Origin: CAZZDK01 sp964652235 | Lineage (GTDB): Bacteria; Pseudomonadota; Alphaproteobacteria; UBA9219 | Assembly: GCA_964652235.1 (NCBI GenBank) | Contig: CAZZDK010000009.1 | Coordinates: 1 to 64,000, forward strand | Length of the DNA stretch: 64,000 bases | Direction: 5' to 3' | Part shown: in pieces, positions 15,271-22,670 of the stretch | Layout of the letters: the number at the start of each line of letters is the position of its first letter | How positions within the stretch are numbered: the first letter of the stretch is position 1 | Position numbers and translations under genes: made by a program | The notes under the pieces: model-generated | The model's input: the letters and a program-made list of their open reading frames with translations, nothing else | The model's database searches: none | Told to the model about the DNA's origin: nothing

Positions 15271-15681
15271 ATGTCCAGCGTTTTTTCGACAGCGATTTCA
15301 GGCATGAACGCCGCCGTGGCGCAAATGCTGAACGCGGCGACAAACATAGTTAACGCTTCGTCAACAGGAAAATTGCCTGCCGCCGAAAACGAAAAAGCCA
15401 CGTCTTTCGCGCCGCAAGACGTCGTTATCGCTTCGAACAACGAAGGCGATCATCATCTAGGCGTGACGGCGACGCGCGTGCCGCGCGAGCCTTCTTACTA
15501 TCCGATGTATGATCCCCAAGCGCCGGACGCGAACGAGCAGGGCCTCGTCGCCGCGCCGAACGTCGATATTGCTTCCGAAATCCTGGACGTGATGACGGCA
15601 AAGATCGCCTACGAAGCCAGCGCCAAGGTCATCGCGGCCGAAAAGAAAACGCAGGAAACCCTGCTCGACACGTTAACGTAA
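15271..15681 (+). CDS. FlgC-like flagellar rod family protein
   Basis: This 136-residue protein is built like FlgC, the proximal rod protein: an N-terminal helix (FSTAISGMNAAVAQMLNAATNIVNAS), a short middle, then the C-terminal signature DPQAPDANEQGLVAAPNVDI, followed by a helix SEILDVMTAKIAYEASAKVI and a final TLLDTL. The flagellar rod motif normally reads ANxxGYVxxPNV, so Tyr is replaced by Leu. No other flagellar genes lie nearby, and the first helix lacks the usual S-A-L-xAQ pattern. It is either an orphan rod protein or a rod-family paralogue used elsewhere; I therefore do not assign flgC. Confidence 0.7.
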   Translation: MSSVFSTAISGMNAAVAQMLNAATNIVNASSTGKLPAAENEKATSFAPQDVVIASNNEGDHHLGVTATRVPREPSYYPMYDPQAPDANEQGLVAAPNVDIASEILDVMTAKIAYEASAKVIAAEKKTQETLLDTLT

Positions 15682-15763
15682 AAAGCTTCCCCGAAACCAA
15701 AAATCCCGCTTCCTGCCGAGGCCGCGTTGAGGTAAAAGAAGGGCTTCCCGGTTGGAGCCTTTC

Positions 15764-17632
15764 ATGCCTTTGTCTCGCGCCGCCAAAATCCTCGTTTTTC
15801 TGTGCCTGGTGACGGCCTCCGGCGCGGCGCAGGCGCAGCTCGCGCCGACGCCGCAAAAAGCGCCGCGCACCCCCGTGCGCCAACAACAGCTCGCCATCGC
15901 CAAACAGCCTCCCCTTCCCGCCTCGCGCACGCTGACGGGCGAGGCCGTGATTCTCGACCCCGAACGCCTTAGAATCGACAGAATTGAGATGCGCCTGTTC
16001 GGCGTCGTGCCGCCGCTTTTGTCCGCCGCCTTCGGGCCGCAGGCGCGCGCCGCGCTGGACCAACTGGCCAAGGAACCTGTGACGTGTCGTCTGCGCGACA
16101 GGGACCGGGACGGACGTCTTTTCGCTTCCTGCCAAAACGAAAGCGGCCTCGATTTCGGCGTCGAACTTTTGCGCCGGGGCCTGGCCGTCACCGCGCGCGG
16201 TTCGCTGCACGGCACAGAGCTCGCCTTGACCTACGTCGCGGCGGAAGAGGCGGCCAAGTCGCAGCGTCTCGGCCTTTGGTCGGTGCGCGCGCCCGAAGCC
16301 GCTTCCAAGAGCAGCATCGAGATGGCCGCGCAGAAAGCGGTTTCTCCCGCCGCGCCTGCTGTCGGCGAAACGCCTGCGCAACCGGAAGCCGCGCCACAGG
16401 AAACGAAAACCGCCGCGCCCGAACAGCCGTCGCCTGCCCCGCCCGAAACGGCCGTTGCCGTTTCCAGCGCGGATAAACCGGCGACAACGGCGGGCGAATC
16501 CCTTCTCTTCGTCCAGGACGAAGCTGGGGCTGCGCCCGAATTGGTTCTGCCGGAAACGGGTTTCGTCGAAAGGTACCAGCTTTTGCTCACGGGCCTCTCT
16601 TTTCTGCTGGCGGCTCTTATCGGCGCGAGCGGATTTGCCTGGGTCCGGCGACAGGAAAAAAGGGATTCGCTTCGGGCCATCGCCGCCGCGCTGCGCGGAG
16701 AAATCATGGCCATGCGGTCGGTTTGCCTGGCGCGTCTTTCCAAGATGGAAAAGGACGGCGACGAAAAGACGACAAGCTGGCCGCGTTTGCGCTCTACGAT
16801 TTTCCAGGCCTATGTCGGCGAATTAGGCCGTCTCGGCGCGGACCTGGCGAGGCAGATCGCCTCCATCTACGGCCAGTCCAGCGATTACGCTTCCTACTAC
16901 GTCGGAGCGGGGGCGCGGCCTGAGGCGGCCTCAAAAAAACAGGCGCTTCAAACGCTTGTACACCATATTGAAGATGTTGTGCCCCGCCTGGCGGGAATCG
17001 AGCGTGACGGCTTCGCGCCGAGGCCCCCTTCCGCTTCCCTTGCCCCCTCTCTTCTTGCGCGGGTTGCGCGACAGGGCGATGCGATTAAGTCCCTTCTAAA
17101 ACCGTCTCTGCTGCCCCATGGCTGGCCCGGACGTCCCGCGCCGTTGCCGCCGCCGAAGGCGGCAGAGGCGCCGCAAGAAAGACCGTCCGCGAAAGAAAAA
17201 GCGGAAGAATCGCGCCCGCCGGAAAGCCCGGAGACAAAAGAAGAGCCTGTCGCGGAAAAAACGGCGGAGGAAAGCCCGAAAGAGGCTCCGCCGCCGACAG
17301 ACCAACCGACGATCAAACAGGCGCGGCCCGGCAAAAAAGCGGCTCCCGCGTCGAAACGGGCCGCTAAAACCGAAAAGACGCGCCAGCCGCCACAGAAAAG
17401 GTACGCTTCGCTCAACCCCGAAAAAATTGCCGAGGTCACCGCCCGGCTTGGTCGAATGAAAGACTTTCTGGCCGGACAATGGGACCGCCTAAAACCCGAA
17501 ACGAAAGACTTTTATAAAGACCTGCTGCCGGAATACGCTCACCTGACGGAAGAGGAGCTGGAGGCGCTGGCTTATTTCGAGGAAAATCCCTACCGGGAAG
17601 AGGAGGAAGAGGCCCCCCGGAAAACGGGTTAA
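15764..17632 (+). CDS. Membrane-anchored SNase-like protein
   Basis: This 622-residue protein starts at the ATG at 15764 with a signal peptide ending near AAQA (24). A staphylococcal-nuclease-like (TNase) domain spans about 55-175: LTGEAVILDPERLRID, RLFGV, RDRDRDGRLFASC, LRRGLAV and SQRLGLWS. Arg77 and Arg118 fit two catalytic arginines, but the glutamate of the usual RLxGIDxPE motif is missing (RLFGVVPP), so nuclease activity is doubtful. A Pro/Ala-rich linker leads to one membrane segment at 272-294, a helical cytoplasmic part (300-440), a long Lys/Glu/Pro-rich low-complexity stretch (450-560) and an acidic C-terminal domain. Topology suggests a periplasmic SNase fold tethered to a cytoplasmic tail. 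The role is unknown. Confidence 0.7.
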   Translation: MPLSRAAKILVFLCLVTASGAAQAQLAPTPQKAPRTPVRQQQLAIAKQPPLPASRTLTGEAVILDPERLRIDRIEMRLFGVVPPLLSAAFGPQARAALDQLAKEPVTCRLRDRDRDGRLFASCQNESGLDFGVELLRRGLAVTARGSLHGTELALTYVAAEEAAKSQRLGLWSVRAPEAASKSSIEMAAQKAVSPAAPAVGETPAQPEAAPQETKTAAPEQPSPAPPETAVAVSSADKPATTAGESLLFVQDEAGAAPELVLPETGFVERYQLLLTGLSFLLAALIGASGFAWVRRQEKRDSLRAIAAALRGEIMAMRSVCLARLSKMEKDGDEKTTSWPRLRSTIFQAYVGELGRLGADLARQIASIYGQSSDYASYYVGAGARPEAASKKQALQTLVHHIEDVVPRLAGIERDGFAPRPPSASLAPSLLARVARQGDAIKSLLKPSLLPHGWPGRPAPLPPPKAAEAPQERPSAKEKAEESRPPESPETKEEPVAEKTAEESPKEAPPPTDQPTIKQARPGKKAAPASKRAAKTEKTRQPPQKRYASLNPEKIAEVTARLGRMKDFLAGQWDRLKPETKDFYKDLLPEYAHLTEEELEALAYFEENPYREEEEEAPRKTG

Positions 17633-17789
17633 CCAAGCGCGAAAACGGCGCGTTTTTCAAAGCCCTGAAAAATTGTTTCGTTAACGAAAATGTCTAGCAT
17701 TTTATTCATATTTTTTTAGACTTTTTGGCGAATAATAGAGGTATTCGAGGCGAAAGTTTGTCACTTTATTTCTAAAGGGGAAATACGCC

Positions 17790-18041
17790 ATGCTTTCGAA
17801 AATGACGACCTCCGTTTTGATAGATTTGGTGGAAAATAAGCTCGCCATGCTGCAGATCGACGGACGCGAGGATTTGCGCGAAGTCCTGACCCTTCAACAT
17901 TGCTTGAGCGAATTGCAGACCGCGCTGGGCATGGGCGGCGAAAAGGAAGCCTGCGCCATTCCGCACAGAGGTCGCCACCGCAAGTTGTCGGCGCTGATGG
18001 AAGACGCGCACATACCGCTCGCCCAAAGGCAGAGCGCGTAG
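17790..18041 (+). CDS. Small hypothetical protein
   Basis: This 83-residue protein has a clear ribosome-binding site (AAAGGGG about ten bases before the ATG) after a 157-base AT-rich leader, which likely holds its own promoter. The N-terminus is an amphipathic helix (MTTSVLIDLVENKLAML), the middle is LREVLTLQHCLSELQTALGM, and the end is basic with HRGRHRKLSAL. No family is recognised. It is convergent with gatB. Confidence 0.6.
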   Translation: MLSKMTTSVLIDLVENKLAMLQIDGREDLREVLTLQHCLSELQTALGMGGEKEACAIPHRGRHRKLSALMEDAHIPLAQRQSA

Positions 18042-18096
18042 GTCCAAGGATTGCCCCGCGGTTAGTCCGTCGCGGCGGCGATGAGGCCTGGCCGTT

Positions 18097-19551
18097 TTAC
18101 CCCTTAAGCTTTTCCTTAAGCATATCGTTCAGCATGGCCGGGTTCGCTTTTCCCGCCATCGCCTTCATGGCCTGCCCGACAAAGAATCCGAACAGCTTGT
18201 CCTTGCCCGCGCGATATTCCGCGACCTTGTCCGCATTGGCCTGAAGAATCTTGTCGATGGCCTCGCCGATGGCGCCCGTATCCGTCACCTGGCGCAAGCC
18301 TTTTTCTTCGACGATCTGCGCGGCGGCTTTGCCGGTTTCGATCATTTCCGCGAAAACGTCTTTGGCGATACGGCCCGAAATCGTGTTGTCGCCGATGAGA
18401 GCGATCAGGCCTCCCAGATTTTCCGGGCTGACGGGACTGTCTTCAATCGTCCTGCCCAAACGGTTCAGCGCGCCGAAAAGCTCGCTCGTCACCCAGTTCG
18501 CGGCCAGCTTGCCGTCGCGGCCCGTGGCTACTTTCTCGAAATAATCCGCGTTCGCTTTTTCCGCGACGAGAACCGACGCGTCGTAATCGGACAGGCCGTA
18601 TTGGGAAATAAAGCGCGCCTTTTTTTCGTCCGGCAATTCAGGCAGCGTCTTTTTGATTTCCTCCACCCAGGCCGCGTCTAAAACAAGCGGCAACAGGTCG
18701 GGGTCGGGGAAATAGCGGTAATCGTGCGCCTCTTCCTTAGACCGCATGGAGCGCGTGACCCCGCGTCCGGTGTCCCACAGGCGCGTTTCCTGATGGACGC
18801 TGCCGCCGGATTCCAGAACTTCCACCTGCCGTTCGGCCTCGTATTCGATGGCCTGCATGACAAAGCGGATGGAGTTGACGTTCTTGATCTCGCAGCGCGT
18901 GCCGAGCTTGCTCTCGCCCTTGCGGCGCATGGAAAGATTCACGTCGCAGCGCATGGACCCTTCTTCCATGTTGTCGTCGCAGGTGCCGAGATAACGCAGG
19001 ATCGCGCGGAGCTTTTTGAGGTAGGCCGCCGCTTCCTCGCCTGAGCGCAGATCCGGCTCGGACACGATTTCCATCAGCGCGACGCCTGAACGATTCAAAT
19101 CGACGAAGGTCTTGTCGGGACTTTGGTCGTGCAAGCTCTTGCCCGCGTCCATTTCCAAATGCAGCCGCGTAATGCCGACGGTCCGCGACTTGCCGCCTTC
19201 AAGGTCGAGCGTAATCTCGCCCTTGCCGACGATGGGCTGCTTGAACTGGCTGATCTGATAACCGGCGGGCAGATCGGCGTAGAAATAATTCTTGCGGTCG
19301 AACACCGAGCGCAGATTAATCTGCGCCTTAAGGCCGAGGCCCGTACGAACGGCCTGCTCGACGCATTTCTTGTTAATGACAGGCAGCATTCCGGGGAAAG
19401 CCGCGTCAACGGGAGAAACGTTGGCGTTCGGCGCGCCGCCGAACGCGGCGCTCGCGCCCGAAAACAACTTGGCCTTGGAGGTCACCTGCGCGTGGACCTC
19501 AAGCCCGATTACCATTTCCCATTCGCCCGTCTGGCCTTGAATGTATGACAT
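18097..19551 (-). CDS. gatB: Aspartyl/glutamyl-tRNA amidotransferase subunit B
   Basis: This 484-residue protein starts at 19551 (MSYIQGQTGEWEMVIGLEVHAQ), with GGTGGAGA upstream. The GatB signature VIGLEVHAQVTSKAKLFSGA is followed by the kinase domain, HLEMDAGKS, DLNRSGVALMEIVSEPDLRS, the segment GSMRCDVNLS, and a C-terminal YqeY-like tail domain. With GatC and GatA it converts misacylated Glu-tRNA(Gln) or Asp-tRNA(Asn) to Gln/Asn forms. gatC and gatA, usually upstream, are not adjacent here, so the operon is split in this genome. Length is normal. Confidence 0.96.
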   Translation of the reverse strand: MSYIQGQTGEWEMVIGLEVHAQVTSKAKLFSGASAAFGGAPNANVSPVDAAFPGMLPVINKKCVEQAVRTGLGLKAQINLRSVFDRKNYFYADLPAGYQISQFKQPIVGKGEITLDLEGGKSRTVGITRLHLEMDAGKSLHDQSPDKTFVDLNRSGVALMEIVSEPDLRSGEEAAAYLKKLRAILRYLGTCDDNMEEGSMRCDVNLSMRRKGESKLGTRCEIKNVNSIRFVMQAIEYEAERQVEVLESGGSVHQETRLWDTGRGVTRSMRSKEEAHDYRYFPDPDLLPLVLDAAWVEEIKKTLPELPDEKKARFISQYGLSDYDASVLVAEKANADYFEKVATGRDGKLAANWVTSELFGALNRLGRTIEDSPVSPENLGGLIALIGDNTISGRIAKDVFAEMIETGKAAAQIVEEKGLRQVTDTGAIGEAIDKILQANADKVAEYRAGKDKLFGFFVGQAMKAMAGKANPAMLNDMLKEKLKG

Positions 19552-19642
19552 TCCGTCTCCACCGAATAAGCTTGAAAGCGGGCCTAATGTGAGGCGCGGC
19601 GGGGGCATTGTCAAATCTTCTTAAAGCGCTTAGCTTGCCGCT

Positions 19643-20314
19643 ATGCCCTTGATCTCTCAAAACCTTACCGCCGTTCAAGCTCAAATAGCCCAGGCCGCCC
19701 GGAAAGCGGGCCGCCGGGCGGAAGACGTTCGTTTGATCGCCGTGAGCAAAACGCAGCCCGCCGAGGCCGTCCGGCAAGCGCTTGAAGCCGGGCAGCGTCT
19801 TTTCGGCGAAAACCGGGTCCAGGAAGCGCAGGAAAAATTTCCCGCCTTGCGCGAAGCCTTTCCCGATCTGGAGCTGCACCTGATCGGCCCTTTGCAAACC
19901 AACAAGGCGAGCGCCGCAGTGGCCTTGTTCGACACCATCCAAACGCTCGACCGGCCCGAATTGGCCAAAGCTCTCGCAAAAGAAATTCAAAAACAGGGCC
20001 GCGAGCCGACGCTTTATATCGAGGTCAACATAGGAAGCGAGCCGCAAAAAGCGGGGGTCCTTCCTGAAGAGGCGGAAAATTTCCTGCGCCTGTGCGAAAA
20101 GGAGTATCGTCTTCGCGTCCAGGGCTTGATGTGCCTGCCGCCTTTTGATAAAGACCCTGCGCCTTTCTTTCGCGAGCTGGCCGCGCTTGCCCAAAAACTG
20201 GGGCTGCCGAGGCTCAGCATGGGCATGAGCGCGGATTTCGAGAAGGCCATCGCCTGCGGCGCGAGCGAAGTGCGCGTCGGCACCGCGATTTTCGGGGAAA
20301 GGAAACATGGCTAG
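19643..20314 (+). CDS. PLP homeostasis protein YggS family
   Basis: This 223-residue PLP-binding fold-type III protein (YggS/PLPBP, YBL036C family) has AVSKTQPAEAVRQALEAGQRLFGENRVQEA, which carries the PLP-binding Lys in VSKT, then HLIGPLQTNKA, YIEVNIGSEPQKAG, GLMCLPPF, LSMGMSADFEKAI and VRVGTAIFGER at the phosphate-binding end. It buffers pyridoxal phosphate and affects amino-acid pools. It is divergent from gatB and overlaps the next gene by eight bases. The start has only a weak ribosome-binding site. Confidence 0.94.
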   Translation: MPLISQNLTAVQAQIAQAARKAGRRAEDVRLIAVSKTQPAEAVRQALEAGQRLFGENRVQEAQEKFPALREAFPDLELHLIGPLQTNKASAAVALFDTIQTLDRPELAKALAKEIQKQGREPTLYIEVNIGSEPQKAGVLPEEAENFLRLCEKEYRLRVQGLMCLPPFDKDPAPFFRELAALAQKLGLPRLSMGMSADFEKAIACGASEVRVGTAIFGERKHG

Positions 20315-20753
20315 AAATCTTGAACTTCCGCCGATGATCCCGGAGCTTTGCGTCTCGAACGTTGATGAGAGCCTGGCTTTTTACGTAAATCTTTTGGGCT
20401 TTCGCGTCGTCTATCAGCGGCCCGAAGACCGCTTCGCCATGATCGAGAGGCAAGATTCGTTTCTTATGCTCGACGAAATCGTGCCGGGCAGCAAAAGAAC
20501 CTGGATCGCGGGGCCGCTTGAAAAACCTTTCGGGAGGGGGATCAACCTTTCCATCGAAACGGACGATGCGGCAGGTTTTTCCGCCAGGCTTCAGCGGGCG
20601 GGCGTTTTTCTCTTCCTGCCGCTGGAGGAAAAATGGTACCGCGCCGACGACGTCTATCTCGGCGTGCGGCAATTCATCGTCCTCGACCCGGACGGCTATA
20701 TGCTGCGTTTCAGCGAATCCCTCGGCTCGCGCCTTAACCCCCCGGAAACCTGA
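20307..20753 (+). CDS. VOC (glyoxalase/bleomycin-resistance) family protein
   Basis: This 148-residue vicinal-oxygen-chelate protein carries two beta-alpha-beta-beta-beta units: PELCVSNVDESLAFYVNLLGFRVVYQ opens the first, GINLSIETDDAAGF the second, ending in QFIVLDPDGYMLRFSESLG. The last motif is typical of bleomycin-resistance-like members. The substrate cannot be told; candidate metal ligands are Glu in the PELCV and RF-S-E positions. It overlaps yggS by eight bases and the next gene by one base, so the three are co-translated. Confidence 0.85.
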   Translation: MARNLELPPMIPELCVSNVDESLAFYVNLLGFRVVYQRPEDRFAMIERQDSFLMLDEIVPGSKRTWIAGPLEKPFGRGINLSIETDDAAGFSARLQRAGVFLFLPLEEKWYRADDVYLGVRQFIVLDPDGYMLRFSESLGSRLNPPET

Positions 20754-21259
20754 TGCCCGCCACGCCCGCAGAGCTTTTCGCCCGACTCGACGCGCTGGGG
20801 ATCCGGTACGAAACGGTCGAACATCCCGCCTTTTTCACCGTGGAAGAGGGCCGCCAATGGCACGCCAAAATTCCGGGGCTTCATTGTAAGAACCTGTTTT
20901 TGAAAGATAAAAAAGACAAAATCTGGCTCGTCTGCCTGCCGGGCGATAAACGCGCCCAGCTGGGGCCCTTGGAAAAAACCATCGGCTCAGCCCGCTTGTC
21001 TTTCGGAAAACCAGAGCTTTTACAAGAGGTTATGGCCATATCGCCCGGTTCCGTCACCCCCTTTGCCCTGATCAACGATCATGCAAGGCGCGTAAACGTC
21101 GTCCTGGACAGCGATATGATGCAGGCCTCTTTGGTCAATTTTCACCCCCTGCACAACCAGGCTTCTACGGCGCTTGATCCTAAAGATTTGCTTAAATTTA
21201 TCAAAAGCTTATCTTATGATCCCTTGATCGTGAAGGGCGGGGCGTGGGACAGGGATTGA
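20753..21259 (+). CDS. YbaK/ProX-type aminoacyl-tRNA deacylase
   Basis: This 168-residue stand-alone editing domain of the INS/YbaK family contains YETVEHPAFFTVEEG near the N-terminus, then HCKNLFLKDKK with the conserved Lys that is needed for deacylation, and GSVTPFALIND, which contains the GxxxP loop of the active site. Members clear mischarged tRNAs, mostly Ala-tRNA(Pro) (ProXp-ala/PrdX) or Cys-tRNA(Pro) (YbaK). The spelling of the GSVTPF loop fits the ProXp-ala/PrdX group best. It is coupled to the VOC gene (TGATG). Confidence 0.88.
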   Translation: MPATPAELFARLDALGIRYETVEHPAFFTVEEGRQWHAKIPGLHCKNLFLKDKKDKIWLVCLPGDKRAQLGPLEKTIGSARLSFGKPELLQEVMAISPGSVTPFALINDHARRVNVVLDSDMMQASLVNFHPLHNQASTALDPKDLLKFIKSLSYDPLIVKGGAWDRD

Positions 21260-21340
21260 AACTAATATCCCGTTGGTTTTTGTTAGGACTTTCATGGTAC
21301 AATCGGCCCTGAAACGAAAGCCTTTTCAGGGAATTTTATT

Positions 21341-22522
21341 ATGAAGAAACGAAACTTCGCCCACAGCCAGCTCGCCGGGCTTTTTCTTGCCTGCGCTGCC
21401 GCTCTTACGGGTCTCGTTAGCCCCTTGGGCCCGCAAGCTTTCGCCTGCCCGACGGCCCCGACAACCGCCGAAGAGCAACAGGGATACCCCGCTGAACCCA
21501 ACGTCGTAAGGATGGGGTCTATCGAAGCAACAACGTTTCCGTCCATGCTCGGCGCATACAGGACAAAAACGAAACAAACGATTGTGGTCAGGGACCATGA
21601 ACGCGCCGCACGCGGCCTGCCTTTCAAATATGTCGTTTATTTCGGCGAGGAAAACGGCGTTAAAAAAGGAGAGGTTTTGACTCACGTTCCTCTTCAGGGC
21701 ACTTTTTTTCCGGTCCGCGTCGCGTTTGAGGGCGCGGCGTTTTCAAGGCTCTCTTTCCTGCCGGGCGCGCCCAGGGCTGTCGTCGCCCTTGCCTCCTCTT
21801 ACACCAACGACACACAGGAAATTCAGGACATCAAGAGACAATATATCCTGGCCCTCAAAGCGCTCAATGCCTTGACAGAAACGGCGCCCCCCATGCTCGG
21901 CGCAATGCGCCCGGAATTTATAGAGCCGGACGGAACGCTTCTTTACGGCATCGGCTATGAAGACCGCGTGACCTGGGTTAAGAAAACCAAGGACAAAGGC
22001 GTTCTTATCAATACCGTCTTCAAGCATCCTAAATTCCCCAACGGCCAATGCCTTGACGGGATTGAAATGGACCGTAATCGAAACTTCGCTTACGATTTCG
22101 AAAAAGAAAGCGCCGCCCTTTTGGAAAGATGGACGAAAAAGGGATTTTTCACGTACCATTCCATGGATCAAAGGCTGATAATCAGCCGGGCCGCTCTTGC
22201 TGCTATGCTGCTTGACGCGGCGGGACCGGGTTCGCTTGAGCTGCTTTCCGAGAAAGGCTACATCGACCTGGACAAAGCCGTCCGCGTCCATGCGCCCGGC
22301 TTTAAGGGCCAGGCGCCAGGGGCGATTGCCGATTATATCGAAAGAGGCCTTTCTATGTTCAGCGGCCTTTCGACGCCCGCCGTCAAAACGCCGGCGCAGA
22401 CAGGCGTTTTGCAACAAGGCGGGGCGAGCGGCGGCCAACCGGTCCAGCCGACAGGCCCTGCGGGATCCGGGTTTACGCTTCACAAATTCGGCGAGACGTC
22501 CCCGCTGCGCTTCACGCGCTAA
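21341..22522 (+). CDS. Secreted hypothetical protein
   Basis: This 393-residue exported protein begins with a basic start (MKKRNFAHSQ), a hydrophobic core (LAGLFLACAAALTGLVSP) and probable cleavage near AFA (36). The mature part is mixed alpha/beta with few cysteines and no motif I recognise; a central conserved-looking stretch is RMGSIEATTFPSMLGAYRTK. The last 60 residues are Gly/Pro/Gln-rich linker followed by FTLHKFGETSPLRFTR. It has its own terminator at 22549. Periplasmic or surface location is inferred from the signal peptide only. Confidence 0.65.
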   Translation: MKKRNFAHSQLAGLFLACAAALTGLVSPLGPQAFACPTAPTTAEEQQGYPAEPNVVRMGSIEATTFPSMLGAYRTKTKQTIVVRDHERAARGLPFKYVVYFGEENGVKKGEVLTHVPLQGTFFPVRVAFEGAAFSRLSFLPGAPRAVVALASSYTNDTQEIQDIKRQYILALKALNALTETAPPMLGAMRPEFIEPDGTLLYGIGYEDRVTWVKKTKDKGVLINTVFKHPKFPNGQCLDGIEMDRNRNFAYDFEKESAALLERWTKKGFFTYHSMDQRLIISRAALAAMLLDAAGPGSLELLSEKGYIDLDKAVRVHAPGFKGQAPGAIADYIERGLSMFSGLSTPAVKTPAQTGVLQQGGASGGQPVQPTGPAGSGFTLHKFGETSPLRFTR

Positions 22523-22548
22523 GCCTTTTTTTCCTTCCTTTTTCTCCC

Positions 22549-22570
22549 GGGGGGCTTCGGCCCCCCTTTC
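22549..22570 (+). terminator. Rho-independent terminator
   Basis: GGGGGGC (22549-22555), loop TTCG, GCCCCCC (22560-22566), then TTTCCTTT. This very stable tetraloop hairpin ends the secreted-protein gene and insulates gyrB. Confidence 0.9.
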
Positions 22571-22670
22571 CTTTAATTTTTGTAGTATTTACAATAAGTT
22601 AATCCATTGCGTGCGCCCGGCGAACGTGCTAGAAAAAAGCTCGTTTTTCACCCCCGAATCAAGCCCGGTC

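Noticed and set aside
22197..22670. 158-residue extension of gyrB
   Set aside because: It would run through the secreted-protein gene and a strong terminator.
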